A DNA stretch of 64,000 bases, from the NCBI GenBank assembly GCA_014654705.1, contig JACVZY010000095.1, positions 122,984-186,983 of the forward strand, read 5' to 3'. This DNA is from Ignavibacteria bacterium. GTDB lineage: Bacteria; Bacteroidota; Ignavibacteria; Kapaibacteriales; UBA4661. The notes beneath the pieces were generated by a model, which saw only the letters and a list, made by a program, of their open reading frames with translations, had not been told where the DNA came from and did no database searches. Positions 56,747 through 64,000 of the stretch are shown in pieces (position 1 is the first letter of the stretch; each line of letters opens with the position of its first letter). Both the position numbers and the translations under genes were made by a program.

Positions 56747-58429
56747 TTACTGTACAAGCGGCGGACGCTTCAGGTGAAACCCCGTTGCGTCTTGAAATTT
56801 CTTCGCAACAGCAAGCACCGTACCTTCATCAAACAAGCGTCCGCAAAACGTGATGCTGATTGGTCTGCCGTCGGTGCGAGCGCCGTTCGGAACAACCACG
56901 CAGGGATGTCCCGTTAAATTGGTCAAAAGTGTATTATTTCCTTCGGTTGTTGGGCAGACATACACATCCACCGTTTTCATCAATGCCGCCATTTCTTCGA
57001 TGATGAGGCTGCGAACACGCTGCGCTTGAATGTACTCAACCGCAGGAATGAAGCGGGCTGCACGGAATTGGTTGCCCCACGCGAATTTATGTTGCTGCAC
57101 AAAAGCGCTATCTTTGCCGCTCCGCGTGAGTTCATCAAAGGCGGCAGCGGATTCCGCGCCAATCAGATAATCCAAACTTCCAACGGGATATTTTTTTGGC
57201 AATTCAATCGGTATAAGTTCAGCGCCGAGTTTGCGTAATGCCGTCAAAGCCGCACTATCGCTCGTGGTATAGCCTTTGTCATTCTCGAAAAGTTCTTTCA
57301 CGTAGCCAATGCGGAGTTTTGCAAGATTAACATTGGGCGTATAGCTAAAAGGTGCATCGTAAACACTAGCATCCAAGCCATCTTTGCCATGAATTGCCTT
57401 GAAGACAATAGCGCAATCTTCTACCGTGCGGCAAATCGGTCCGACTTTATCAAACGTCCACGCCAGCGCCATAGCGCCTGTGCGGCTGACTCGCCCAAAG
57501 GTCGGACGCAGCCCCGTAACGCCGCAGCGCGTGGATGGGGAAACAATCGAACCGTAAGTCTCCGTGCCAAGCGCAAACGCCAACAATCCCGCCGCCGTCG
57601 CTGATGCCGAGCCTGCCGACGAGCCACTAGAGCCGTCTTTCAGATTCCAAGGGCTTTTGGTTGTGCCGCCGAACCAAACGTCACCCATCGCAAATTCGCC
57701 TAACGAGAGCTTCGCAACCAGCACGGCACCTGCTTCTTCGAGGCGTTTGATGACGGTTGCGTCCTCGTTCAAGACTTGGTTTTGGTAAATCGCGCTTCCC
57801 CACGTGGTTTTGTAATTTTTCGTGGAAAATAAGTCCTTCGCTCCGTAAGGAATACCGTGCAGCAAGCCTCTGTACTTACCTTTGGTGATTTCCGCATCAG
57901 CGCGTCGAGCCTGTTCCATTGCTAATTCTTCGGTCAAGGTAACGGTGCAAAGCAAGGTGTTACCGTACTTTTTCAGACGATTGAGGTACAAGGTCGTCAG
58001 TTCGACCGACGTGATTTTTCGCGTCTTGATAAGCGCCGCAAGCTGTCCGATGCTATAGAATGCCAGTTCTTCGCGGTTTTGTGGGAGAACTGCCTGATAA
58101 GTACTTGTTTGGAAGGAAGAACTTTTCGTTGGAATGGTGAATCCCACGGGAAGCGGATTAAACGTAAAGGCAGGAACGGTGCTGTTTGGCAGAGGGATTT
58201 TTCGTATTTCGGCATAATTTCCCAGATTCCCATTCACCTCGTCCAGTAAGGAATCGCGGCGTTCTTCGGTGAAATGCAGACCAATAATCTTTTCTGCCTC
58301 CGCAATCATTGACTGCGTAACTGCTTTCTGCTTTTCTTGAGCGATGCTCCCCAGCACAAAGCCGACAGTAATGAGTATAGAACCCAAAAGGTAAATATGC
58401 GATTTTGCAAGGGTAAACGTTTTTTTCAT
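56747..58429 (-). CDS. Exported amidase, amidase-signature family
   Basis: A 560-residue hydrolase. An N-terminal hydrophobic segment (IYLLGSILITVGFVLGSI, about 12-29) is a signal or anchor, so the enzyme acts outside the cytoplasm. The amidase-signature core has the catalytic Lys in LLHGIPYGAKDLFS, the cis-Ser region DGSSGSSAGSASATAAG, and the nucleophile region GTETYGSIVSPSTRCGVTGL. An N-terminal domain of about 170 residues precedes the core. The substrate is unknown; it is related to but distinct from GatA at 36223. It lies between gltB and gltD with short gaps, suggesting a link to nitrogen assimilation (inference). The ATG at 58429 gives the signal sequence. Confidence 0.88.
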   Translation of the reverse strand: MKKTFTLAKSHIYLLGSILITVGFVLGSIAQEKQKAVTQSMIAEAEKIIGLHFTEERRDSLLDEVNGNLGNYAEIRKIPLPNSTVPAFTFNPLPVGFTIPTKSSSFQTSTYQAVLPQNREELAFYSIGQLAALIKTRKITSVELTTLYLNRLKKYGNTLLCTVTLTEELAMEQARRADAEITKGKYRGLLHGIPYGAKDLFSTKNYKTTWGSAIYQNQVLNEDATVIKRLEEAGAVLVAKLSLGEFAMGDVWFGGTTKSPWNLKDGSSGSSAGSASATAAGLLAFALGTETYGSIVSPSTRCGVTGLRPTFGRVSRTGAMALAWTFDKVGPICRTVEDCAIVFKAIHGKDGLDASVYDAPFSYTPNVNLAKLRIGYVKELFENDKGYTTSDSAALTALRKLGAELIPIELPKKYPVGSLDYLIGAESAAAFDELTRSGKDSAFVQQHKFAWGNQFRAARFIPAVEYIQAQRVRSLIIEEMAALMKTVDVYVCPTTEGNNTLLTNLTGHPCVVVPNGARTDGRPISITFCGRLFDEGTVLAVAKKFQDATGFHLKRPPLVQ

Positions 58430-58548
58430 ACAATTCTCAAAAAAGATTGTCCGCAAAAGAGTGTGGAATTACGGCTCAATTTACACCGTAGTACTCATGT
58501 AACCAACTTCTCTTTCTGTGATGTAGGCGACCTGCCTCAGCAAGCCAC

Positions 58549-61500
58549 TTATGCAGCCGCCAGTTCTGTGCGTATCTCCAGCATTTGGGCAGGTGCGGGG
58601 CGAGTACGTAACAAGTATTTACGGTATTCATGTGGGAAGACAAGAGCAAAATCCTGCACCGACGTTGACCACGTTTCAAAAATGTGTTGCCCGATAGCGC
58701 TTTCAGTGTAGTCAATATGGCGCTGAACAAGGTTTTGTAGCATTGTCTGCTGCTCTTCATCCAGCACATTGACGACATCCACCATCTCGTGGTTGCATCG
58801 CAAAGCAAAGGTTTTATGCGGGTCGTAGATAAATGCCAGTCCGCCGCTCATCCCTGCGCCAAAGTTACGCCCGGTTTTGCCCAGCACGACGACCGTGCCA
58901 CCTGTCATATATTCGCAAGCATGGTCGCCAACACCCTCCACGACAACTGTTGCGCCGGAGTTTCGGACTGCAAATCGCTCTCCTGCTTGCCCACGAATGT
59001 ACATTTCTCCCGACGTAGCGCCGTAGAGCAGGGTATTGCCCGCAATGACGTTGTTTTCTGCCGCAAATGTTGAGGTTTTATGCGGAACAATGATAATTTT
59101 TCCACCCGATAAACCCTTGCCAACATAATCATTTCCTTCCCCTTCTAAGCGCATCGTCAGCCCGTGCGGGATGAACGCCCCGAAACTCTGACCCGCCGTG
59201 CCCGTAAAGTGCGCCTGAATGGTATCATCGGGCAGTCCGTGCTCGCCAAAACGCCGCGAAATCTCGCTTCCCAGCAATGTTCCCACGGTACGGTGAACAT
59301 TGTTAATCGGGAGTGCAAAACTCACGGGGGAAGCATCCAGCAATGTTTGATGTGCTTTCTTCAGTAACTTGTGGTCGAGCGCTGTTTCCAGTCCATGCTC
59401 TTGCTTGGATACGCAACGCAGTTCAATGGTGGACGGGGTGGGAGCATTGGTGAAGGTATTAAACGGAACAGGGTTGTACAAAATTGCCGACAAATCGAGT
59501 GTTGCCGCTTTTCCCGTAAGGTCGGATGCGGGCTTCAGAAGGTCCGAGCGACCAATCATCTCGTCCATTGTGCGGAAACCCAGCTCTGACATGATTTCGC
59601 GGACTTCTTCGGCAATAAAACGGAAGAAATTGATGATATGCTCTGCCTTGCCGGTGAATTTTTCGCGCAATTCCGATTTCTGTGTGGCAATACCGACCGG
59701 GCACGTGTTCAAATGGCACTTCCGCATAAGAATACAGCCTGAGACTACGAGCGGAGCGGTCGAGAAGCCAAATTCTTCCGCGCCCAGCAGTGCCGCTATT
59801 GCCACGTCTCGTCCTGTTTTTAACTGCCCGTCCACTTGCAAGCGCACACGTCCGCGAAGGTCGTTCAGTACCAGTGTTTGCTGCGTTTCTGCCAAGCCCA
59901 TTTCCCACGGAATCCCTGCGTGGCGTGTGGAACTAATCGGTGAAGCGCCCGTGCCGCCGTCATAGCCGGAAATCAAAATCATATCGGCATGAGCCTTTGC
60001 CACTCCTGCCGCCACTACGCCTACACCTACTTCGGAAACGAGTTTTACCGAAATAGTGGCGCGTGAATTGGCGTTTTTGAGGTCATAGATAAGTTGCGCG
60101 AGGTCTTCAATCGAGTAAATATCGTGGTGCGGTGGCGGCGAGATAAGCGTTACGCCCGGCACGGAATGGCGCACCCGTGCAATCGTCGCATCTACCTTGT
60201 GTCCCGGCAATTGCCCGCCTTCGCCCGGCTTTGCGCCTTGCGCCACTTTGATTTGCAGTTCGTCGGCATTGACCAAATAATACGATGTTACCCCGAAACG
60301 CCCCGATGCTACTTGCTTGATTGAGGAGCGCCTGTTATCGTGGAATCGTACCGAATCTTCGCCGCCTTCGCCCGTATTGCTGCGTCCGCCGATAGCATTC
60401 ATGGCAATAGCTAAGGTTTCATGCGCTTCTGCGCTGATAGAACCGAAGGACATTGCACCAGTGGCGAAGCGCTTCATAATACTCTCCACAGGCTCAACTT
60501 CTGATATTGGAATAGATACGCCTTTTTTGAACTCCAAAAGCCCGCGCAGCATGGCGTTTCGCTTTTGCTGCGTATTCACTAAGCGGCTGTACTGCTTAAA
60601 TTCGCTGTAATCTCCGTTTTGGGTGGAGTGCTGCAAAGCATGAATGCTTGCGGGGTTGTAGGCGTGAAATTCACCGTCGCGTTGCCATTGGTATAGCCCT
60701 GAGCGCATAAGTGTAGGCTTTTGGAAGCGCTGCTGCGGAAATGCAGCTTTGTGAAAACGCTCAATATCGCGCGTGATGTGCCGAAGGTCGATACCCTCCA
60801 AGCGCGACGGAGTGCGGGGGAAGTAATTATCAATAAGCTGCGAACTAAGCCCGACTGCTTCAAAAATCTGCGCTCCTCGGTACGACATGAGCGTTGAAAT
60901 ACCCATTTTCGACATAATTTTCAGCAGCCCTTTTCCAATCGCCTTGCGGTAATTTTCCGTCATAGCCCGCACACTACCGAGCGCCGAAAGCTCTGCACCA
61001 TGCACCGCCGCAACCGTATTGGCAGCAGCAAAGGTGTGTTTGATAGTACCAAGCGCAAGATAGGGATTGATGGCACTTGCGCCGTAGCCAATGAGTAGCG
61101 CAAAATGCATGACTTCGCGGGGTTCGCCCGACTCGACGACAAGCCCGACCTGGGTGCGTTTGCCGGTTTTGATGAGGTGGTGATGAACCGTCGAGACTGC
61201 TAAGAGCGCAGGAATCGCTGCCATTGTTTTGTTCACACCCCTGTCGCTGAGAATAAGCAAACTATGCCCTTCTTCGATAACAGCTTCGGCTTGTTCGCAC
61301 AGATTCGTGAGCGCTTTGACTAAGCCTTCGGCGTTTTTGCCAATGGGAAACAAGGTAGAAAGCGTCGCGGAGGTCATTCCACGCGACGGCGAGTCAATCG
61401 CACCGTCCAGAGACCTGATTTTGGCAAGTTCTTCATTGGTCAGAATGGGCGAATCCAATTCAAGGTCGCAGCGAAGCGGGTCAAATTCCTCATTCAAAAA

Positions 61501-63186
61501 CTTACCGCGCCGCCCGGTATAAACTTTCAGCGACATCACTGCACGCTCACGAAGCGGGTCAATAGGCGGGTTGGTAACTTGTGCAAAAAGCTGTTTGAAA
61601 TAATTCGAGAGAAGTTGGGGCTTGTCTGAGAGGACAGCAAGCGGTGTATCTGTTCCCATGGAGCCGATAGGTTCTTCGCCGTTTTGCGCCATATATTGCA
61701 AAATCAGACGCACGTCTTCGTCGGAATATCCGAACGCCTGCTGCTGCTCCAAAAGGGTGATTTTATCAGCCAGATTCGGCGCGAGCGCCTGCTCCGGCGA
61801 GACATCGGGGAACTCTTCAAGCCGCATGACGTGGGACTTTGCGTACTCTGCATATGGTTGGCGTGTGGCAACGGCGTGCTTCACTTCATCATTTTCGACA
61901 ATACGATGTTCTATGAGGTCAACAATCATCATGCTTCCGGCTTCCACGCGCCCTTTGCGCACGATGCTTTCCGGTGGAAAATCCAAAACTCCCGCCTCCG
62001 AAGCCATTGCCACAATGCCTTCGTCGGTAACAAGGAACCGTGCGGGTCTGAGACCATTGCGGTCAAGTGCCGTTCCGATAAGGTTGCCGTCGGTGAAAGA
62101 AATTGCTGCCGGTCCGTCCCACGGCTCGGAAAGTGTGCTGTGATATTGATAGAAAGCGCGTAGTTCCTCACTCATGTCGGCTTTTGCTTCCCAAGCCTCG
62201 GGCACAAGCATCATCAGAGCGTGTGGTACGGAGCGCCCGCTCAGAACCAAGAGTTCAAGCGCATTGTCCAAAATGGCAGAATCGGAGCCGCTTTCGGTGA
62301 TAATAGGCTTGATTTTCTTAATGTCTTCGCCAAAAAGTGGCGATTCGAGCATGGCTTCGCGCGCCCGCATCCAGTTCACATTTCCGCGCAGCGTGTTGAT
62401 TTCGCCGTTATGAGCAATATAGCGGAAGGGATGCGAAAGTGCCCAACTAGGGAAGGTGTTGGTGCTGAAACGCTGATGAACAAGTGCTAGTGCGGAGGCG
62501 AAATCTTTTGCTTTGAGGTCAATGTAATAGGAATCAATTTGCTCCGGCTGCAAGAGTCCTTTGTAGCAAATTGTCCGCGTAGAAAAACTCACCATGTAGA
62601 AATAATGCCCTTGTTGCAGTCCGAGCCGCGTAATTTCTTTTGCCATCATTTGCCGTGCTACATAGAGCTTGATTTCAAGTTGCTCTTGCGTCAGGTGCGG
62701 TGCAGAGACGAAGACTTGACGAATAGCAGGCTGGGAAGCCCGTGCCACTTCGCCAGCCACTTGGTCGTTAATGGGAGGGTTACGCCAACCAAGGACTGAC
62801 AAGCCCTCGGCTTCCAAGCGCCGAGACATCAGTGTTTCGCAGCGCTTGCGCTCATCGGCAAGTGCTGGCAAAAAGACCATCCCAACGCCATACTTACCTG
62901 CCTCCGGCAATTCAAAGCCACCATCGAGGAAGTTTTGTGGCTCACGGCACACGCGAGCAAAGAATTCATGAGGTATTTGAGTAAGGATGCCCGCTCCGTC
63001 TCCTGTATGGGGGTCGCAACCACTCGCGCCACGATGCTTGAGATTTTTCAAAATACGAAGCCCTTGGGTCACAATATCGCGGGCTGGCTTGCCATTGAGA
63101 TTAGCAATGAAGCCGACTCCGCAGGCATCGCGCTCGAAGGCGGGGTCGTATAAGCCTTGTTTCGGGGGAAGCGTAGAAAGGGACAT
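58549..63186 (-). CDS. gltB: Glutamate synthase, large (alpha) subunit
   Basis: A 1545-residue enzyme making two glutamates from glutamine and 2-oxoglutarate. The class II amidotransferase nucleophile is the Cys in RDACGVGFIANL (about residue 22), exposed by propeptide removal. The central and FMN-binding domains follow, with PGEGGQLPGHKVDATIARVR and LISGYDGGTGASPISS. The [3Fe-4S] ligands are in CILMRKCHLNTC. The C-terminal GXGXG structural domain has GLSGGKIIIVPHK and GGTVVVLGKTGRNFGAGM. All domains are intact. An in-frame start 40 codons upstream lacks similarity; the ATG at 63186 is used. It is the first gene of gltB-amidase-gltD. Confidence 0.98.
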   Translation of the reverse strand: MSLSTLPPKQGLYDPAFERDACGVGFIANLNGKPARDIVTQGLRILKNLKHRGASGCDPHTGDGAGILTQIPHEFFARVCREPQNFLDGGFELPEAGKYGVGMVFLPALADERKRCETLMSRRLEAEGLSVLGWRNPPINDQVAGEVARASQPAIRQVFVSAPHLTQEQLEIKLYVARQMMAKEITRLGLQQGHYFYMVSFSTRTICYKGLLQPEQIDSYYIDLKAKDFASALALVHQRFSTNTFPSWALSHPFRYIAHNGEINTLRGNVNWMRAREAMLESPLFGEDIKKIKPIITESGSDSAILDNALELLVLSGRSVPHALMMLVPEAWEAKADMSEELRAFYQYHSTLSEPWDGPAAISFTDGNLIGTALDRNGLRPARFLVTDEGIVAMASEAGVLDFPPESIVRKGRVEAGSMMIVDLIEHRIVENDEVKHAVATRQPYAEYAKSHVMRLEEFPDVSPEQALAPNLADKITLLEQQQAFGYSDEDVRLILQYMAQNGEEPIGSMGTDTPLAVLSDKPQLLSNYFKQLFAQVTNPPIDPLRERAVMSLKVYTGRRGKFLNEEFDPLRCDLELDSPILTNEELAKIRSLDGAIDSPSRGMTSATLSTLFPIGKNAEGLVKALTNLCEQAEAVIEEGHSLLILSDRGVNKTMAAIPALLAVSTVHHHLIKTGKRTQVGLVVESGEPREVMHFALLIGYGASAINPYLALGTIKHTFAAANTVAAVHGAELSALGSVRAMTENYRKAIGKGLLKIMSKMGISTLMSYRGAQIFEAVGLSSQLIDNYFPRTPSRLEGIDLRHITRDIERFHKAAFPQQRFQKPTLMRSGLYQWQRDGEFHAYNPASIHALQHSTQNGDYSEFKQYSRLVNTQQKRNAMLRGLLEFKKGVSIPISEVEPVESIMKRFATGAMSFGSISAEAHETLAIAMNAIGGRSNTGEGGEDSVRFHDNRRSSIKQVASGRFGVTSYYLVNADELQIKVAQGAKPGEGGQLPGHKVDATIARVRHSVPGVTLISPPPHHDIYSIEDLAQLIYDLKNANSRATISVKLVSEVGVGVVAAGVAKAHADMILISGYDGGTGASPISSTRHAGIPWEMGLAETQQTLVLNDLRGRVRLQVDGQLKTGRDVAIAALLGAEEFGFSTAPLVVSGCILMRKCHLNTCPVGIATQKSELREKFTGKAEHIINFFRFIAEEVREIMSELGFRTMDEMIGRSDLLKPASDLTGKAATLDLSAILYNPVPFNTFTNAPTPSTIELRCVSKQEHGLETALDHKLLKKAHQTLLDASPVSFALPINNVHRTVGTLLGSEISRRFGEHGLPDDTIQAHFTGTAGQSFGAFIPHGLTMRLEGEGNDYVGKGLSGGKIIIVPHKTSTFAAENNVIAGNTLLYGATSGEMYIRGQAGERFAVRNSGATVVVEGVGDHACEYMTGGTVVVLGKTGRNFGAGMSGGLAFIYDPHKTFALRCNHEMVDVVNVLDEEQQTMLQNLVQRHIDYTESAIGQHIFETWSTSVQDFALVFPHEYRKYLLRTRPAPAQMLEIRTELAAA

Positions 63187-63314
63187 ACAATTTCTACCGA
63201 TTTGTGAGATGCAAATGCAAGTTTGCACAAAACCTTGTTCTCTATTTTTGTGAGGGCGCTGTATCGCATAACTTTTTTTCGCTGCAAGCGTAAACTGCAA
63301 TGTCATTTGCGTTA

Positions 63315-63328
63315 AGCGAAATTTCGCT
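63315..63328. promoter_or_regulatory. Perfect 14-bp palindrome upstream of gltB
   Basis: AGCGAAATTTCGCT is fully self-complementary and lies 129 bases before the gltB start. Its size suits a dimeric regulator, possibly one tied to nitrogen supply (inference). Confidence 0.35.
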
Positions 63329-63464
63329 CACTTGTGCAAGGTAATGAAAAAAAAGTGTAAAGTCAATGGTGTAGTTTCAATTGGGGAAGAATAGCATTCG
63401 GCATATCAACGATTGAAGCGTGGCAGCGGTAGCACAATTGAGAATAGCAATACTAACCAATGTG

Positions 63465-63498
63465 GGAATTATGTAACTCTTTTCTGGAATCATGTAAC
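63465..63498 (+). promoter_or_regulatory. Direct repeat GGAATYATGTAAC x2, 21-bp spacing, upstream of csbD
   Basis: GGAATTATGTAAC (63465-63477) and GGAATCATGTAAC (63486-63498) differ at one base. They start exactly 21 bases apart, two helical turns, so two protein subunits would bind on the same DNA face. This geometry is typical of response regulators. The repeats end 94 bases before the csbD start. Confidence 0.6.
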
Positions 63499-63592
63499 AC
63501 ATTAGAGTGTGAAAAGGCGCATTTTTGCATTGTAAATTATTACCTATCTGTTTTCCGACAGTTTGCGGAAAATTACCTCAAATGAAAGTGTT

Positions 63593-63781
63593 ATGACAAA
63601 TCCAACGGAAATAAAAGGAAATTGGAATGAGCTAAAAGGCAAGCTCAAACAGCAGTTTGCTCAACTGACCGATGATGACTTAATGTTTGAAGAAGGAAAA
63701 AAAGACGAGTTGTATGGCAAACTTCAAATCAAACTGGGAAAAACGAAAGAGGAAATGCATAAGATTATCGAAATGCTCTAA
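63593..63781 (+). CDS. CsbD-family stress protein
   Basis: A 62-residue, highly charged helical protein. It has the family opening [20 protein letters not shown] and the [20 protein letters not shown] repeat-like stretch with KLGKTKEE. CsbD proteins are induced by general or cell-wall stress in many bacteria; their function is unknown. The ATG at 63593 begins at the family N-terminus; an earlier in-frame codon at 63563 adds unrelated residues. Induction probably acts through the direct repeats upstream (inference). Confidence 0.9.
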   Translation: MTNPTEIKGNWNELKGKLKQQFAQLTDDDLMFEEGKKDELYGKLQIKLGKTKEEMHKIIEML

Positions 63782-64000
63782 AGCACTGCCCAGCAGCCAG
63801 CACTAATACCGCACCCCGTTGCCAGCGTTCTCCTGTTGTGACCGATATTTAACCGCGCTACCAGATGATTCATCCATAATACAAATTAAATCTTGACAAG
63901 GATTTAGAGACGATTTCGCGGATTGCACACGGATTTTTCATAAAATATGACCAATGATGCCAATTAAAAGTTAAAACTGGATTGCCCAGATAATCGTGAT

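Larger units (their letters stand above)
63187..63592. other. Divergent intergenic region between gltB and csbD
   Basis: No gene is present in these 406 bases. Next to gltB are an inverted repeat TGCAAA-TGCAAG-TTTGCA (63210-63227) and the palindrome at 63315-63328. A partial REP-like GTAGCACA occurs at about 63429-63436. Next to csbD is the direct repeat at 63465-63498. A sequence resembling a sigma-54 site lies at about 63506-63518, but its spacing is one base too short. Confidence 0.5.

Noticed and set aside
63429..63436. A further REP copy (GTAGCACA) upstream of csbD
   Set aside because: Only eight bases match and no palindrome follows, so chance is likely.
63506..63518. A possible sigma-54 promoter before csbD (GGCGCATTTTTGC)
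   Set aside because: The spacing between GG and GC is 9 bases instead of 10, and sigma-54 promoters are intolerant of that change.

Overview
This window is a bacterial chromosome segment with no sign of phage, plasmid or insertion sequences. The organism is probably from the Bacteroidota/Chlorobiota (FCB) group. Two secreted proteins end in a type IX secretion (T9SS) sorting domain. There is a large DUF2723 membrane protein typical of that group, a sigma-54 promoter of the TTGGCATA/TTTTGC kind, and many starts without a strong Shine-Dalgarno. A Kapabacteria-like or early-branching Chlorobiota member would fit, but this is inference from gene content.

Region 1-12600 is mostly minus strand: an FtsB-like divisome protein, a WYL regulator, a plus-strand aromatic amino acid ammonia-lyase (tyrosine-type residues, not histidine-type), an anti-sigma/ECF sigma pair, a multi-pass glycosyltransferase-like protein, a 14-repeat BNR-like T9SS protein, a CoA-transferase and uvrB. 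A paired REP-type palindrome lies between the last two. Region 12700-17000 has a sigma-54 promoter, two tandem TPR paralogues (the second carries an outer-membrane barrel) and a Wzz-like protein. Region 17000-24600 holds VOC, AlkD and DUF1761 genes, a GH10 xylanase with both Tat and T9SS signals, a CHASE8 chemoreceptor, a lipoprotein, tRNA-His and a HAD phosphatase.

The most distinctive locus is 26822-31418: a TonB-dependent receptor, a YfiR-like periplasmic protein and a CHASE8-HAMP-methyl-accepting protein in one run. In the known YfiBNR system, YfiR restrains a CHASE8 diguanylate cyclase (YfiN). Here the same periplasmic parts appear joined to a chemoreceptor output, and a second CHASE8 chemoreceptor lies at 20264-22057.

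Region 31400-45000: rsmG, an acyl-CoA dehydrogenase, an alpha/beta hydrolase with a lipoprotein, the minus-strand run recA-tatA-tatB-gatA-hemW, a MauE/DoxX protein, the DUF2723 protein and a fatty acid desaturase. The acyl-CoA dehydrogenase and the MauE/DoxX gene share a 25-bp operator-like element. Region 45000-64000: selD, purA, a nucleotide-sugar dehydrogenase, gapA, a DNA/RNA endonuclease, tRNA-Ser, a long rnpB, the DUF164 and NIF3 pair, egtD, then gltB and gltD separated by an exported amidase gene, and finally csbD behind a 21-bp-spaced direct repeat.

Gene-free stretches over 300 bases are 22058-22409, 43572-44101 and 63187-63592; their contents are given as features. Positions 1-78 and 63782-64000 show nothing I can identify. 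All calls come from reading the sequence; no database search was run.
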